The notes under the pieces are model-generated. The model was not told where the DNA came from and searched no databases. It saw only the letters and a list, made by a program, of their open reading frames with translations. A stretch of DNA of 33,295 bases, taken from NCBI GenBank assembly GCA_017650045.1, contig JAGCFP010000059.1:1-33295 (forward strand), in the 5' to 3' direction. Source of the DNA: Bacteroidaceae bacterium (GTDB lineage: Bacteria > Bacteroidota > Bacteroidia > Bacteroidales > Bacteroidaceae). Position 1 is the first letter of the stretch. Each line of letters starts with the position of its first letter. The position numbers and the translations under genes were made by a program. Shown one piece after another: positions 1 through 8,386 of this stretch.

Positions 1-218
1 AGAAGTACTGCAAAGAGTGCGATGACAACCAACATAAGAATCATCTTGATCCTTATCCTACCAATAGAGGCATCTGGCATCAGGAAATCCATCAATTCCT
101 CATCACCAAAATCTTTAATGGCCTTTTTTCGCTTGTAATCTGAATAGAAATAGAAAGCCAATCCCAAAGGTATCAGCAACAATAAATATAAATATGTAGG
201 CTCTTCAAATCTAAACAT
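1..218 (-). CDS. batB: BatB-like VWA protein, N-terminal part only
   Basis: The reading frame starts with ATG at 218 and runs off the left edge of the window, so only the first 72 residues are seen. They begin MFRFEEPTYLYLLLLIPLGL, a membrane segment close to the N terminus, and a second hydrophobic stretch (MILMLVVIALFAVLL) starts at about residue 59. This is the usual two-helix opening of Bat von Willebrand factor A proteins. It lies 15 bases downstream of batA in the same direction, the normal batA-batB order of the Bacteroidales aerotolerance operon. The VWA domain itself is outside the window, so the identification rests on the N terminus and the context. Confidence 0.75.
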   Translation of the reverse strand, partial: MFRFEEPTYLYLLLLIPLGLAFYFYSDYKRKKAIKDFGDEELMDFLMPDASIGRIRIKMILMLVVIALFAVL

Positions 219-233
219 TTTCTTTCTTCATTG

Positions 234-1217
234 TTACGGTATTCTTCTAAGAATCGTATGACGCAATAGGACTTCCAGCAAAACACATAGGAAAGCGATG
301 ATTGCAAACAACTCAAATTCCTCATTGCGCTTACTGAATTGTTTCACACTGATCTTAGTCTTTTCCAGTTTGTCAATCTCTTCATACACTTCCTTCAACT
401 TGGAATTGCTGGTAGCTCTATAATAAAGACCATCAGCCACATTAGCTATTTGTGTCAGGGTTCCCTCATCGATTTCTACAGGCACATTGATGTATTGAAT
501 CGTCCCGCCTACAGGATATGGATAAGGCGCTGTTCCATTTGTCCCCACACCGATCGTATAAACCCTGATGCCGAAACTCTTGGCAATCTCTGCAGCAGTT
601 AGTGGCGAAATATCTCCCATATTATTTGTTCCATCTGTCAGAAGGATAATAACCTTAGAGATGGCGTTACTGTCTTTCAACCTTGAGACGGCATTTGCAA
701 TACCCATACCCACAGCAGTGCCATCTTCTATCATGCCACATTCTGCCTGACCAATCAGATTTAGCAGTACGGAATGATCCACAGTCAATGGACACTGAGT
801 AAAACTCTCACCAGCAAAAAGCGTCACACCAATATTATCATACGGCCTTCCGTTAATGAACTGTGTGGCCACTTCTTTTGCTGCTTCCAATCTGTTTGGT
901 TTCAAGTCCTCTGCCAACATACTCGTAGAGATATCCAGTGCCAGCATGATGTCGATACCTTCTGTCTCACTGTTCTGCCAACTATCTGTTGATTGTGGTC
1001 TTGCTAAGACGACAACAATCATTGCCAGTGCCAGGGCTCTTAAGACAAAAGGAGCATGAATTAAATAATTCTTATAGCTTTTCGGAGCAGTATCATAGAC
1101 ATTCGTGTCTGAGACCTGAAGTGATGCTTCAGCGCTCTTACGTTTCCAAACATACCATAGTATATATGGTATCAGAAGTAACAGTAAAAACAGATATTCC
1201 TTGTTAGCAAATATCAT
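234..1217 (-). CDS. batA: BatA, membrane-anchored VWA-domain protein of the aerotolerance operon
   Basis: 327 residues. A membrane segment (about 8-24) and a second (about 58-73) precede a von Willebrand factor A domain with an intact metal-ion-dependent adhesion motif DISTS at 95-99. The later VWA strand containing VIILLTDGTNN is also present, and a C-terminal membrane helix (FELFAIIAFLCVLLEVLL) lies near residue 305. The VWA domain is predicted to face the periplasm. In Bacteroides fragilis Bat proteins have been linked to aerotolerance and envelope stress, with MoxR as the partner AAA+ ATPase. The exact molecular role is not settled. The gene sits 20 bases after the preceding protein and 15 before batB, so it is part of one transcript. 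Confidence 0.9.
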   Translation of the reverse strand: MIFANKEYLFLLLLLIPYILWYVWKRKSAEASLQVSDTNVYDTAPKSYKNYLIHAPFVLRALALAMIVVVLARPQSTDSWQNSETEGIDIMLALDISTSMLAEDLKPNRLEAAKEVATQFINGRPYDNIGVTLFAGESFTQCPLTVDHSVLLNLIGQAECGMIEDGTAVGMGIANAVSRLKDSNAISKVIILLTDGTNNMGDISPLTAAEIAKSFGIRVYTIGVGTNGTAPYPYPVGGTIQYINVPVEIDEGTLTQIANVADGLYYRATSNSKLKEVYEEIDKLEKTKISVKQFSKRNEEFELFAIIAFLCVLLEVLLRHTILRRIP

Positions 1218-1237
1218 TTTCTCAGTTAAAATTTAAT

Positions 1238-2308
1238 TTAAGCATAATAATAATATAGCTCCCGTCCAACATATATAACAGCCAACAAAAGCACTACTAC
1301 TATCAGCACAATAATTCCTCCTAATATCAATTTGGTACGAAGAGGACGTTTTTCTATGATCGTTATTTCTGTAGGTTCAGGCTTCGCATTTGGATCGGGT
1401 ATCTCCTTCGTTTCATTGACAAACTTCAGAGCACTCAACAAATTAGCATCGTTCTCGTTCATCAGTGGAACAAGCTTTGCAAATTTGACCAAATCGGAAG
1501 TCTGGAACAAACCTTTCAATTCTTCTATGGCTTTTTCATCTTTAACTTCCAGGAGTTTGTCGATGATTTCTGTAGAAGTCATCTCCATGGCGTTGAATCC
1601 AAAGCGACGATTGATATAATTACGTATAGCATCCGAAAGCTCAGTGTAATACTCCTTCTGAAGTCCTTTCTGCCAGGCTTTTTCGTTCTTGATTCTTTCC
1701 AATTCTTTCAAAGCCAATTCATGTGCTGGTAATTTAGGCTCAACTTTGACTTTGCGAATAATCGGTTGGTTATCCCTGATACGTTTGATGAAGTAATACA
1801 ACAAAAACGCCAATGGGAAGAACAATACGATACATGCGATGACCAGATACCAATCAGACCATACAAATCGAGGTGTCAACACATCTTTGGGACCAAAGAA
1901 CTGATCTGGATGCAAGGTATCTACAGGAAATGAATATACTTTCAATGCCAATGGATTTGACTGATATACCTCCCCTCCCACTTCTACTTCCATCGGAGGA
2001 AGGTAATAGAGTGCAGAATCGAAGGATGTGATGATGTACTTTTGTTTCAAGACAAGACGTTTTCCGTCATTCAAGTATTCAGAATCCGGTTGCGCAATTT
2101 CAATCAGTTCTACTCCACTTACGAGTGTATCACTATACACCGGCATTTTGATGTGTTTATCCGCATCGGCAGAAACCTCCAATGTGATGCCTGTTTGCTC
2201 TCCAATTAAGATTTGCAAAGAATCTATTTGGGCATTCACAGTGACAGATTGTGCAAATACCTGTGCAAATATAGTTGAGAAAAATATCAGTATAAATATC
2301 CTTTTCAT
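1238..2308 (-). CDS. Bat-operon protein with signal peptide and two membrane segments
   Basis: The frame is open to an ATG at 2332, but that start overlaps the preceding gene. The ATG at 2308 gives a clean signal peptide (MKRIFILIFFSTIFAQVFAQ) and lies just after the upstream stop, so I use it (356 residues). After the signal peptide comes an extracytoplasmic, probably beta-rich domain of about 130 residues. Then comes a membrane helix (WYLVIACIVLFFPLAFLLYY), a charged cytoplasmic region of about 130 residues, and a C-terminal membrane helix (LILGGIIVLIVVVLLLAVIY). A protein of this architecture commonly lies between DUF58 and batA in Bacteroidetes. It probably couples the VWA proteins to the cytoplasmic MoxR/DUF58 pair, but no activity is known to me. 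Confidence 0.8.
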   Translation of the reverse strand: MKRIFILIFFSTIFAQVFAQSVTVNAQIDSLQILIGEQTGITLEVSADADKHIKMPVYSDTLVSGVELIEIAQPDSEYLNDGKRLVLKQKYIITSFDSALYYLPPMEVEVGGEVYQSNPLALKVYSFPVDTLHPDQFFGPKDVLTPRFVWSDWYLVIACIVLFFPLAFLLYYFIKRIRDNQPIIRKVKVEPKLPAHELALKELERIKNEKAWQKGLQKEYYTELSDAIRNYINRRFGFNAMEMTSTEIIDKLLEVKDEKAIEELKGLFQTSDLVKFAKLVPLMNENDANLLSALKFVNETKEIPDPNAKPEPTEITIIEKRPLRTKLILGGIIVLIVVVLLLAVIYVGRELYYYYA

Positions 2309-2315
2309 CCGTATT

Positions 2316-3185
2316 CTAATTTCTTTTGGCAAACAGATTCATCAATGCTTTCACATAATCTTGATCTGTTCTTACCGAAACTACATCCACATTGCTCTTG
2401 GTAAACATTTCACCAAGTTGCAACTGTTTGTTGACCCACCATTCATGATGTGCTTTTCGAACAGCCTTTGACGATGTGTCAATCCATTGTTCCGCTCCTG
2501 TTTCTGCATCCTTAACTCTGATCAATCCAACAGAGGGCAGTTCTGCTAATCGACGATCATAAACTTGAACGGCCACCATATCGTGTTTTCTGTTGGCAAT
2601 GGTCATTGCATTCTGGAAGTCAGCCTTATCCAAGAAGTCGGAAAGAATGAATGCCGTACAACGACGTTTCATTACATTCGTCAGATATTCCAAAGCTGCG
2701 CCGATATTCGTTCTTCTGCTAGTTGGCTGGAAATCAAGTAATTCTCTAATAATATAAAGGATGTGCTTTCTGCCTTTCTTAGGAGGAATGAACTTTTCAA
2801 TCTTGTCAGAGAAGAAGATCACTCCAATCTTATCATTGTTCTGGATAGCAGAAAAAGCTAATGTCGCAGCAATTTCTGCAACCATATCCTTTTTCAGTTG
2901 CTTGACAGTTCCGAACTCCAAACTACCAGAGACATCAATCATCAACATGACGGTCAGCTCTCGCTCTTCTTCATATACTTTGATATAAGGCCTGTGAAAA
3001 CGAGCAGTTACATTCCAATCAATGTCGCGCACATCGTCTCCGTATTGGTATTCTCTTACTTCAGAGAATGCCATACCCCTACCCTTGAAGGCTGAATGAT
3101 ATTCACCTGCAAAGATATTGTTTGACAATCCGCGTGTCTTGATTTCTATGCGACGTACTCTATTTATAAGCTCAGTTGCTTCCAT
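2316..3185 (-). CDS. DUF58 domain protein (VWA-like MoxR partner)
   Basis: 289 residues without a signal peptide or clear membrane helix. The DUF58 hallmark is visible as YGDDVRDIDWNVTAR (residues 48-62). It is followed by a VWA-type motif DVSGS at 84-88, a partial metal-binding site. DUF58 proteins accompany MoxR ATPases almost universally and are thought to act as their adaptors or substrates. The gene lies 18 bases downstream of moxR and 7 bases upstream of the preferred start of the next gene, so the proteins are likely made together in fixed amounts. Family assignment is confident; the client is unknown. Confidence 0.9.
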   Translation of the reverse strand: MEATELINRVRRIEIKTRGLSNNIFAGEYHSAFKGRGMAFSEVREYQYGDDVRDIDWNVTARFHRPYIKVYEEERELTVMLMIDVSGSLEFGTVKQLKKDMVAEIAATLAFSAIQNNDKIGVIFFSDKIEKFIPPKKGRKHILYIIRELLDFQPTSRRTNIGAALEYLTNVMKRRCTAFILSDFLDKADFQNAMTIANRKHDMVAVQVYDRRLAELPSVGLIRVKDAETGAEQWIDTSSKAVRKAHHEWWVNKQLQLGEMFTKSNVDVVSVRTDQDYVKALMNLFAKRN

Positions 3186-3203
3186 ATATCAAAAGCGCTA
3201 GTG

Positions 3204-4199
3204 TTAAGGCACCTCTACCTTATTCAGAATCTTGCTTACTATCTCATCTGCAGTAGTATTGCTGGCTTCTGCCTCGTAAGTCAATCCGATACGATGACGA
3301 AGCACATCATGAGCCACTGCGCGTACATCTTCAGGAATCACATAGCCGCGACGCTTGATGAATGCATAGCTTCTTGCAGCTAATGCCAAATTGATAGAGG
3401 CACGAGGAGAACCTCCAAAACTAATCATATCTTTCAATTCATCAAGACCGTACTTTTCTGGATAGCGACTGGCAAATACAATGTCAACGATATATTTTTC
3501 AATTTTCTCGTCGATGTAAACCTGACGAACAACCTTGCGAGCTTCCATGATTTCCTGGGCTGACATGATGGGCTTCACTTCCTGTTCATCACCAGAGATA
3601 TTCTGTCTGATAATAAGCTTCTCTTCTTCCAACTTTGGATAATCAATGACTACCTTCAGCATGAAACGATCCACTTGCGCCTCTGGCAACTGATACGTAC
3701 CTTCTTGCTCAATTGGATTTTGGGTGGCCAACACCAAGAATGGTTCTGGAAGTGGGAAAGTCTCACTACCAATAGTCACCTGACGTTCTTGCATGGCTTC
3801 GAGCAGCGCGCTCTGTACCTTTGCGGGCGCTCTGTTTATTTCATCAGCCAATACAAAATTGGCAAACACTGGACCTTTCTTCACATGGAAGCCTTCATCT
3901 TTCTGACTGTAAACCATGGTACCTATCACATCAGCAGGCAACAAGTCAGGAGTAAACTGAATGCGGCTGTATTTGGCATCGATCAGTGAAGCCAATGTCT
4001 TAATGGCTAAGGTCTTAGCCAAACCAGGAACACCTTCAAGCAGTACATGACCATCTGAAAGCAGACCTATTAACAATGATTCTACCAAATGTTTCTGACC
4101 AACGATCACTTGATCCATTCCTTTAGTCAGATTAACCACGAAAGTACTTTGTCTTTCGATGCGTTCATTCAATTCTCGAATATCAATTATTTCAGACAT
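3204..4199 (-). CDS. moxR: MoxR-family AAA+ ATPase
   Basis: 331 residues, full length for the family. Walker A is GVPGLAKT at 56-63 and Walker B ends in ADE at 118-120, followed by INRAP. The sensor region contains ATQNPIEQEGTYQLPEAQ, characteristic of MoxR. The C-terminal lid carries GGSPRAS. MoxR ATPases act as chaperones that load metal ions or remodel VWA-domain proteins. Here the VWA partners (DUF58, BatA, BatB) follow directly in the same transcript. It is the first gene of the operon. A matching promoter lies about 50 bases upstream (4247-4278). Confidence 0.95.
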   Translation of the reverse strand: MSEIIDIRELNERIERQSTFVVNLTKGMDQVIVGQKHLVESLLIGLLSDGHVLLEGVPGLAKTLAIKTLASLIDAKYSRIQFTPDLLPADVIGTMVYSQKDEGFHVKKGPVFANFVLADEINRAPAKVQSALLEAMQERQVTIGSETFPLPEPFLVLATQNPIEQEGTYQLPEAQVDRFMLKVVIDYPKLEEEKLIIRQNISGDEQEVKPIMSAQEIMEARKVVRQVYIDEKIEKYIVDIVFASRYPEKYGLDELKDMISFGGSPRASINLALAARSYAFIKRRGYVIPEDVRAVAHDVLRHRIGLTYEAEASNTTADEIVSKILNKVEVP

Positions 4200-4246
4200 A
4201 AATTGTTATAAATTATGTTATTTCTTTCCTTTTCCAAAATGCGACC

Positions 4247-4278
4247 CAAAAATACTTCTTTCTATCCTTCTAACCAAT
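4247..4278 (-). promoter_or_regulatory. Bacteroidetes-type promoter for the moxR-bat operon
   Basis: Read on the minus strand, a -7 box TATTTTTG (4247-4254) matches TAnnTTTG. A TTGG-like -33 element (4274-4277) lies 19 bases upstream. Transcription would start near 4240, giving a leader of about 40 bases before the moxR ATG at 4199. The -33 box is a weak match. Confidence 0.55.
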
Positions 4279-4292
4279 TATTAAGTATTAAA

Positions 4293-4326
4293 AAAAGTAT
4301 ATAAAAGGCCTATTTAAAATACTTTT
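4293..4326 (-). terminator. Probable terminator after the HU-family operon
   Basis: On the minus strand the eight bases AAAAGTAT (4326-4319) pair with ATACTTTT (4300-4293) across an 18-base loop. More T residues follow. It lies just past the stop of the membrane-anchored HU gene. The stem is AT-rich, so its strength is uncertain. Confidence 0.45.
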
Positions 4327-4363
4327 ATACACTTTAGTAAATCTAAATAAGAAAACAGCTATC

Positions 4364-4939
4364 TCATAAGACTAAGAATACAATACCTAAGATTATCAAT
4401 GCCATTAGCAGAATACCTACAGCATACCATATCCATTTAGAATGACTTTGGTGTGGCTCTTCCGTCAGCGTCTCTGAAACAAGTGCGGCAATTACAGGAG
4501 TCTTTTCTTCCTCAACGAATACTACTTCTTCCTTATTTCCCATTTCTTCTCGAACCTCTTCGAGCATTTCTTCCTCTTCTGAAGGTTCTTCCACCAACGT
4601 ATCTTTTAGGATGGATTCATCATGAAGTATTACGTTCTCAAAATTAGCGAATGGCTTATTTATCAATTCCTTAAGTTCGCTGTCAGGGGTAAACGAAACC
4701 TTCGTGTGTCCTTCTATATCTATAGGTTTACCAGTATTCACATTTACACTTGAACGGTTTTCTACTTCCATCAACTTAAAGGTTCCTAGACCCTTAATCT
4801 TCACGTAGCTATCCTGCAAAAGACCTTCTTGAATCAAGGCAAAAAACTCCTTCAAGAAATGCTCTTCACTCTTTTTAGTGGTCCCATTTCTTTCGGCCAT
4901 CAGGTCTACAAGATGTTGCATGTTGAGTTTTGCGTTCAT
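4364..4939 (-). CDS. HU/IHF-family protein with acidic linker and C-terminal membrane helix
   Basis: 191 residues. Residues 1 to about 95 are an HU/IHF-type fold. An N-terminal helical part contains QHLVDLMAERNG, and the beta region contains YVKIKGLGTFKLMEVENRSS and NVNTGKPIDIEGHTKVSFTP, the latter at the place of the HU DNA-binding arm. A strongly acidic stretch (about 112-147, rich in Glu) follows, and then one hydrophobic helix (WIWYAVGILLMALIILGIVF) at the very C terminus. This predicts an HU-like domain tethered to the inner face of the cytoplasmic membrane, unlike ordinary soluble HU. The start codon overlaps the stop of the upstream HU gene by four bases (ATGA), so the two are translationally coupled and may pair as a heterodimer. 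Family is clear; role is not known to me. Confidence 0.85.
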   Translation of the reverse strand: MNAKLNMQHLVDLMAERNGTTKKSEEHFLKEFFALIQEGLLQDSYVKIKGLGTFKLMEVENRSSVNVNTGKPIDIEGHTKVSFTPDSELKELINKPFANFENVILHDESILKDTLVEEPSEEEEMLEEVREEMGNKEEVVFVEEEKTPVIAALVSETLTEEPHQSHSKWIWYAVGILLMALIILGIVFLVL

Positions 4940-5217
4940 AGGTCTTTCTTTATTTTTTCTTTCAATAACGGACTCGCTTTAAAAGTCAGGACCAATTTTG
5001 GAGGTACCAACATACGCTGCTTTGTTGTAGGATGCACGGTAACGCGTTCTTCTTTCTTCTTTACTTCAAAAACCCCAAACTGCTGAATTGAGATAGAGTC
5101 TCCCTCTGTCCATCGATTAGAGAATTCCTCCATCAATGAACCGATGAGGACAGAAGTCTTTCTGGCAGATAGTCCCAATCTTTTAGCTAATTCTGATGTA
5201 AATTCCTTATTGTTCAT
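4936..5217 (-). CDS. HU/IHF-family DNA-binding protein
   Basis: 93 residues, typical HU length. The N-terminal dimerisation helices include EFTSELAKRLGLSARKTSVL, followed by the strand IQQFGVFEVKKKEER. In classical HU the arm starts with a GRNPxTG-type motif. Here that segment is VHPTTKQRMLVPPK, so the intercalating proline remains in a Bacteroidetes-type variant. The C terminus (FKASPLLKEKIKK) is the usual final helix. It lies 4 bases after rimO and overlaps the next HU gene by 4 bases. The likely role is DNA bending or nucleoid structure, possibly as partner of the membrane-anchored paralogue. Confidence 0.9.
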   Translation of the reverse strand: MNNKEFTSELAKRLGLSARKTSVLIGSLMEEFSNRWTEGDSISIQQFGVFEVKKKEERVTVHPTTKQRMLVPPKLVLTFKASPLLKEKIKKDL

Positions 5218-5221
5218 ATCT

Positions 5222-6520
5222 TCATTTTTCTACTACACTGCCGTATAGTTCATAATCACTATAGTCTTTTATCAACACTTGATAGAAACAGCCTGTACGC
5301 AAGCGACGTTCAGATTTTGGAATCATGACTTCAGGATCCACTTCTGGAGAATCAAATTCTGTACGTCCAACATAATAGTCGCCTTCTTGTCTGTCTATAA
5401 TGACTTTCATGGTCTTCCCCACTTTCGACGCATTGATCTCACCAGAGATTTCCGCTTGAATGGCCATCAGTTCATCTAATCTTTGTTGTTTCACTGCAGA
5501 CGGAACATCATCAGGATGATGTATAGCGGCATAAGTGCCTTCTTCTTCAGAATAGGCAAATGCTCCCATACGTTCAAAGCGCATATTTCGCACAAAAGCT
5601 TTCAATTCTTCGAAATCTTTCTCAGTTTCTCCTGGATATCCCACCATTAATGTGGTACGAATATGAATACCAGGAACTTCCTTTCGAATGGTTTCTATGA
5701 GTTGGAGGGTTTCTTCCTTTGTCACATGCCTACGCATACGCTCCAAGACGGAGTCACTGATATGTTGTAAGGCGATATCCAGATACTTGCAGACATTCGA
5801 CTTCTCTCGCATCACCTTTAACAGATCCATAGGAAATTCTGCGGGATAAGCATAGTGAAGTCTGATCCATTTCACTCCCTTAATCGATGCCATCTGTTCT
5901 ATAAGTTCGGCGATCTTAGGAGCTCCGTAAATATCTATACCATAGAAGGTAAGCTCTTGAGCGATAATCTGAAATTCCTTAACTCCTTGCGATACTAACA
6001 ACCTGACTTCATTGAGGATATCTTCCATCGGACGGGAAATGAAACGGCCTGTTATCAGAGGAATGGCGCAATAAGAACAGAAACGGTTACAGCCTTCTGC
6101 AATTTTCACATAAGCATAATGACGAGGAGTGGTAAGACAACGGTTGTCGGAAGCTGGAGAATCTTTTCCTAAATCATGCAACAAATTCATCCAATCGAAT
6201 TTCCCATAAAACTTGTCCACTTGAGGAATCTCCTCTTGAAGTTCTTTACGATAACGTTCAGAGAGACAGCCCATCACATAGAGTTTCTTAATCCTTCCCT
6301 CTTCTTTGGCTTCAGCAAATTCCAGAATCATATTGACAGATTCCTCCTTTGCATCAGCAATAAAGCCGCACGTGTTAATAACCACAATCTCTCCTTGAGG
6401 ATTAGGATCATCATGTGTACAATCAAAGCCTGCTGCTACAAACTGAGCCATCAGCTTCTCAGAATCCACCAGATTCTTGGAACAACCTAATGTGATAATA
6501 TCTACCGTCTTACGTTTCAT
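5222..6520 (-). CDS. rimO: Ribosomal protein S12 methylthiotransferase RimO
   Basis: 432 residues. RimO is a radical SAM enzyme with two 4Fe-4S clusters that methylthiolates an aspartate of ribosomal protein S12. The N-terminal UPF0004 domain shows the auxiliary-cluster cysteines C13, C51 and C85. The radical SAM motif CNRFCSYC gives C144, C148 and C151. The C-terminal part (about 365-430) fits a TRAM domain. The motif GCSKNLVDSE near the N terminus is typical of RimO rather than MiaB. The start overlaps the ftsY stop by four bases (ATGA), so it is coupled to ftsY, a common Bacteroidetes arrangement. Confidence 0.95.
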   Translation of the reverse strand: MKRKTVDIITLGCSKNLVDSEKLMAQFVAAGFDCTHDDPNPQGEIVVINTCGFIADAKEESVNMILEFAEAKEEGRIKKLYVMGCLSERYRKELQEEIPQVDKFYGKFDWMNLLHDLGKDSPASDNRCLTTPRHYAYVKIAEGCNRFCSYCAIPLITGRFISRPMEDILNEVRLLVSQGVKEFQIIAQELTFYGIDIYGAPKIAELIEQMASIKGVKWIRLHYAYPAEFPMDLLKVMREKSNVCKYLDIALQHISDSVLERMRRHVTKEETLQLIETIRKEVPGIHIRTTLMVGYPGETEKDFEELKAFVRNMRFERMGAFAYSEEEGTYAAIHHPDDVPSAVKQQRLDELMAIQAEISGEINASKVGKTMKVIIDRQEGDYYVGRTEFDSPEVDPEVMIPKSERRLRTGCFYQVLIKDYSDYELYGSVVEK

Positions 6521-7476
6521 GCATTTTCTCCAAATAGAGAATCCACAAATTCTGCGCGACGGAAAACTTGCAGGTCTTCCATGCCTTCACCAAGTCCTAT
6601 GTATTTCACAGGAATCTTGAATTGATCAGAGATTCCTATAACGACTCCACCCTTTGCAGTTCCATCGAGTTTCGTTACCGCCATTGCTGTAACTTCTGTG
6701 GCTTTGGTGAATTGTTTAGCTTGCTCAAATGCATTCTGTCCTGTAGAGCCATCTAATACCAGCAGCACTTCATTAGGAGCATCTGCCACCACCTTCTTCA
6801 TTACATTCTTGATTTTTGTCAGCTCATTCATCAAGCCAATCTTGTTGTGCAAACGTCCCGCTGTATCGATGATAACCACATCTGCATCATTGGCAAGGGC
6901 AGAACTGAGTGTATCATAAGCCACAGAAGCAGGATCGGCACCCATCTTTTGTTTGATGACAGGCACCCCTACACGTTCTCCCCATATTTCCAACTGCTCC
7001 ACAGCAGCGGCACGGAAAGTATCTGCAGCTCCCAAGTACACTTTCTTTCCAGCTTTCTTATATTGATAAGCCAACTTTCCGATTGTTGTGGTCTTCCCTA
7101 CTCCATTAACACCAACAACCAGTACCACATAAGGTTTGTTAGTTATAGGAGCCTCAAAGTCATCTACATCTTCCGAGTTGTTTTCCGTCAACAATGAGCC
7201 AATCTCATCTTTCAGAATGCTATTCAGCTCATTGGTATTCATATACTTATCCTTTGCCACACGTTGTTCGATGCGTTCGATGATCTTCAGTGTGGTCTCT
7301 ACACCAACGTCAGAGGTAATCAGGACTTCTTCCAAATTGTCGAGCACGTCATCATCCACTTTGGTTTTTCCTGCCAAAGCACGTGCCATTTTCCCGAAGA
7401 AGCTTTCTTTAGTTTTCGACAGCCCCTTATCTAAAGTTTCTTTCTTTTCCTTAGAGAAAATACTAAATAATCCCAT
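6517..7476 (-). CDS. ftsY: Signal recognition particle receptor FtsY
   Basis: 319 residues. FtsY is the SRP receptor GTPase that delivers ribosome-nascent-chain complexes to the Sec translocon. The N domain covers about 25-100. The G domain shows GVNGVGKTT at 122-130 (P loop), DTFRAAAVEQL (the SRP-GTPase insertion box), DTAGR (G3) and TKLDGTAKGG (G4 and closing loop). The acidic A domain of enterobacterial FtsY is almost absent, as is common in Bacteroidetes. It is the first gene of the ftsY-rimO-HU-HU operon with a good promoter directly upstream (7503-7533). Confidence 0.96.
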   Translation of the reverse strand: MGLFSIFSKEKKETLDKGLSKTKESFFGKMARALAGKTKVDDDVLDNLEEVLITSDVGVETTLKIIERIEQRVAKDKYMNTNELNSILKDEIGSLLTENNSEDVDDFEAPITNKPYVVLVVGVNGVGKTTTIGKLAYQYKKAGKKVYLGAADTFRAAAVEQLEIWGERVGVPVIKQKMGADPASVAYDTLSSALANDADVVIIDTAGRLHNKIGLMNELTKIKNVMKKVVADAPNEVLLVLDGSTGQNAFEQAKQFTKATEVTAMAVTKLDGTAKGGVVIGISDQFKIPVKYIGLGEGMEDLQVFRRAEFVDSLFGENA

Positions 7477-7502
7477 TTCTATACCTTATTAATATATAGA
7501 CA

Positions 7503-7533
7503 CAAAGATAGTGCAAATCGTGGGCACTTCAAA
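7503..7533 (-). promoter_or_regulatory. Promoter of the ftsY operon
   Basis: On the minus strand the -7 box TATCTTTG (7503-7510) lies 19 bases from a TTTG -33 box (7530-7533). Both match the Bacteroidetes housekeeping consensus exactly. The leader to the ftsY ATG at 7476 would be about 20 bases. Confidence 0.8.
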
Positions 7534-7548
7534 ACATTTATGCATAAA

Positions 7549-7586
7549 AAACTCCCTCGCCAGTTTCGAAACTAGTGAGGGAGTTT
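7549..7586 (-). terminator. Intrinsic terminator of the rpmB-rpmG-DUF4295 operon
   Basis: AAACTCCCTC and GAGGGAGTTT form a 10-bp stem. The inner segment around AGTTTCGAAACT can pair further. On the minus strand it is followed by a run of T residues. It lies between the DUF4295 stop and the ftsY promoter, separating the two operons. Confidence 0.85.
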
Positions 7587-7619
7587 ATATTTCCTAACTA
7601 ACAAGAAAAAACTTGCGGA

Positions 7620-7781
7620 TTACTTATTGTTGAAGAAATCCTGAACTTTCTCGTTAAGAACCATCTGCTCGTCGAAGATGTAAGCACCAGTCTTAGGAGA
7701 CTTAACCATCTTGATAACCTTTGTGTATGCACGACCTTCCTTATTGCCTTCGTGCAATGTTGCAACTGCCTTCTTTGCCAT
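7620..7781 (-). CDS. DUF4295 family small protein (ribosomal operon)
   Basis: 53 residues, starting MAKKAVATLHEGNKEGRAYT and ending VLNEKVQDFFNNK. The lysine-rich N terminus and the segment KMVKSPKTGAYIFDEQMV match the DUF4295 family. That family is found in Bacteroidetes directly after the L28 and L33 genes. It starts 12 bases after rpmG and is followed by the operon terminator. The conserved position suggests a small ribosome-associated protein, but no function is established as far as I know. Confidence 0.88.
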   Translation of the reverse strand: MAKKAVATLHEGNKEGRAYTKVIKMVKSPKTGAYIFDEQMVLNEKVQDFFNNK

Positions 7782-7793
7782 GGTGTATACTTA

Positions 7794-7982
7794 TTATTTA
7801 ATTTCCTTATGAACTGTCATTCTCTTCAGGATTGGATTGTACTTCTTCAACTCCAATCTCTCAGGGGTATTCTTCTTGTTCTTGGTAGTGATGTAACGAG
7901 ATGTTCCTGGCATACCGCTATCTTTCATCTCAGTGCACTCCAGAATAACCTGAACTCTTGCGTCCTTTGTTTTCTTTGCCAT
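7794..7982 (-). CDS. rpmG: 50S ribosomal protein L33
   Basis: 62 residues, normal for L33. It contains [34 protein letters not shown] and the C-terminal [16 protein letters not shown], all typical. The zinc-ribbon cysteine pairs seen in some L33 versions are absent (only one Cys), so this is the zinc-free form. It lies 22 bases after rpmB and before DUF4295 in one operon. Confidence 0.96.
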   Translation of the reverse strand: MAKKTKDARVQVILECTEMKDSGMPGTSRYITTKNKKNTPERLELKKYNPILKRMTVHKEIK

Positions 7983-8004
7983 ACTCTGTATCTCCTCTTA
8001 CTTT

Positions 8005-8265
8005 TTAATCTAACACTTTAATGGACTTCCAATCGGTATAGCCCTTCTCTACTGCACGGTTCAATGCTGCATCTAAGCCAATCTTATTGATAAGGCGCAA
8101 ACCTTGTGCACTCAACTTCAAGCTTATCCAACAATCCTGCTCTACATAGTAGAACTTCTTAGTAAACAAGTTCGCATCAAAGGTTCTCTTTGTTCTTCTC
8201 TTTGAGTGTGAAACGTTGTTGCCATTCATGGCTTTAATACCTGTAATTTGACAAATCTTTGACAT
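8005..8265 (-). CDS. rpmB: 50S ribosomal protein L28
   Basis: 86 residues. It starts [20 protein letters not shown] and continues with [13 protein letters not shown], the L28 hallmark. The C terminus is [12 protein letters not shown]. It is the first gene of the L28-L33-DUF4295 operon, about 50 bases behind a consensus promoter. Confidence 0.97.
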   Translation of the reverse strand: MSKICQITGIKAMNGNNVSHSKRRTKRTFDANLFTKKFYYVEQDCWISLKLSAQGLRLINKIGLDAALNRAVEKGYTDWKSIKVLD

Positions 8266-8317
8266 TTCTATCTTATATTTTTATTGTTTTTATCTATAGG
8301 TTCTTTCAAACAGAGCG

Positions 8318-8349
8318 CAAATTTAGTGCTTTTTTCTCACCCACACAAA
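8318..8349 (-). promoter_or_regulatory. Promoter of the rpmB operon
   Basis: On the minus strand the -7 box TAAATTTG (8318-8325) lies 20 bases from a TTTG -33 box (8346-8349). Transcription would begin near 8311, giving a leader of about 45 bases before the rpmB ATG. Confidence 0.8.
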
Positions 8350-8386
8350 TTTTTGTAGAATAATTATTGTAAAAAGCGCTATTTTT

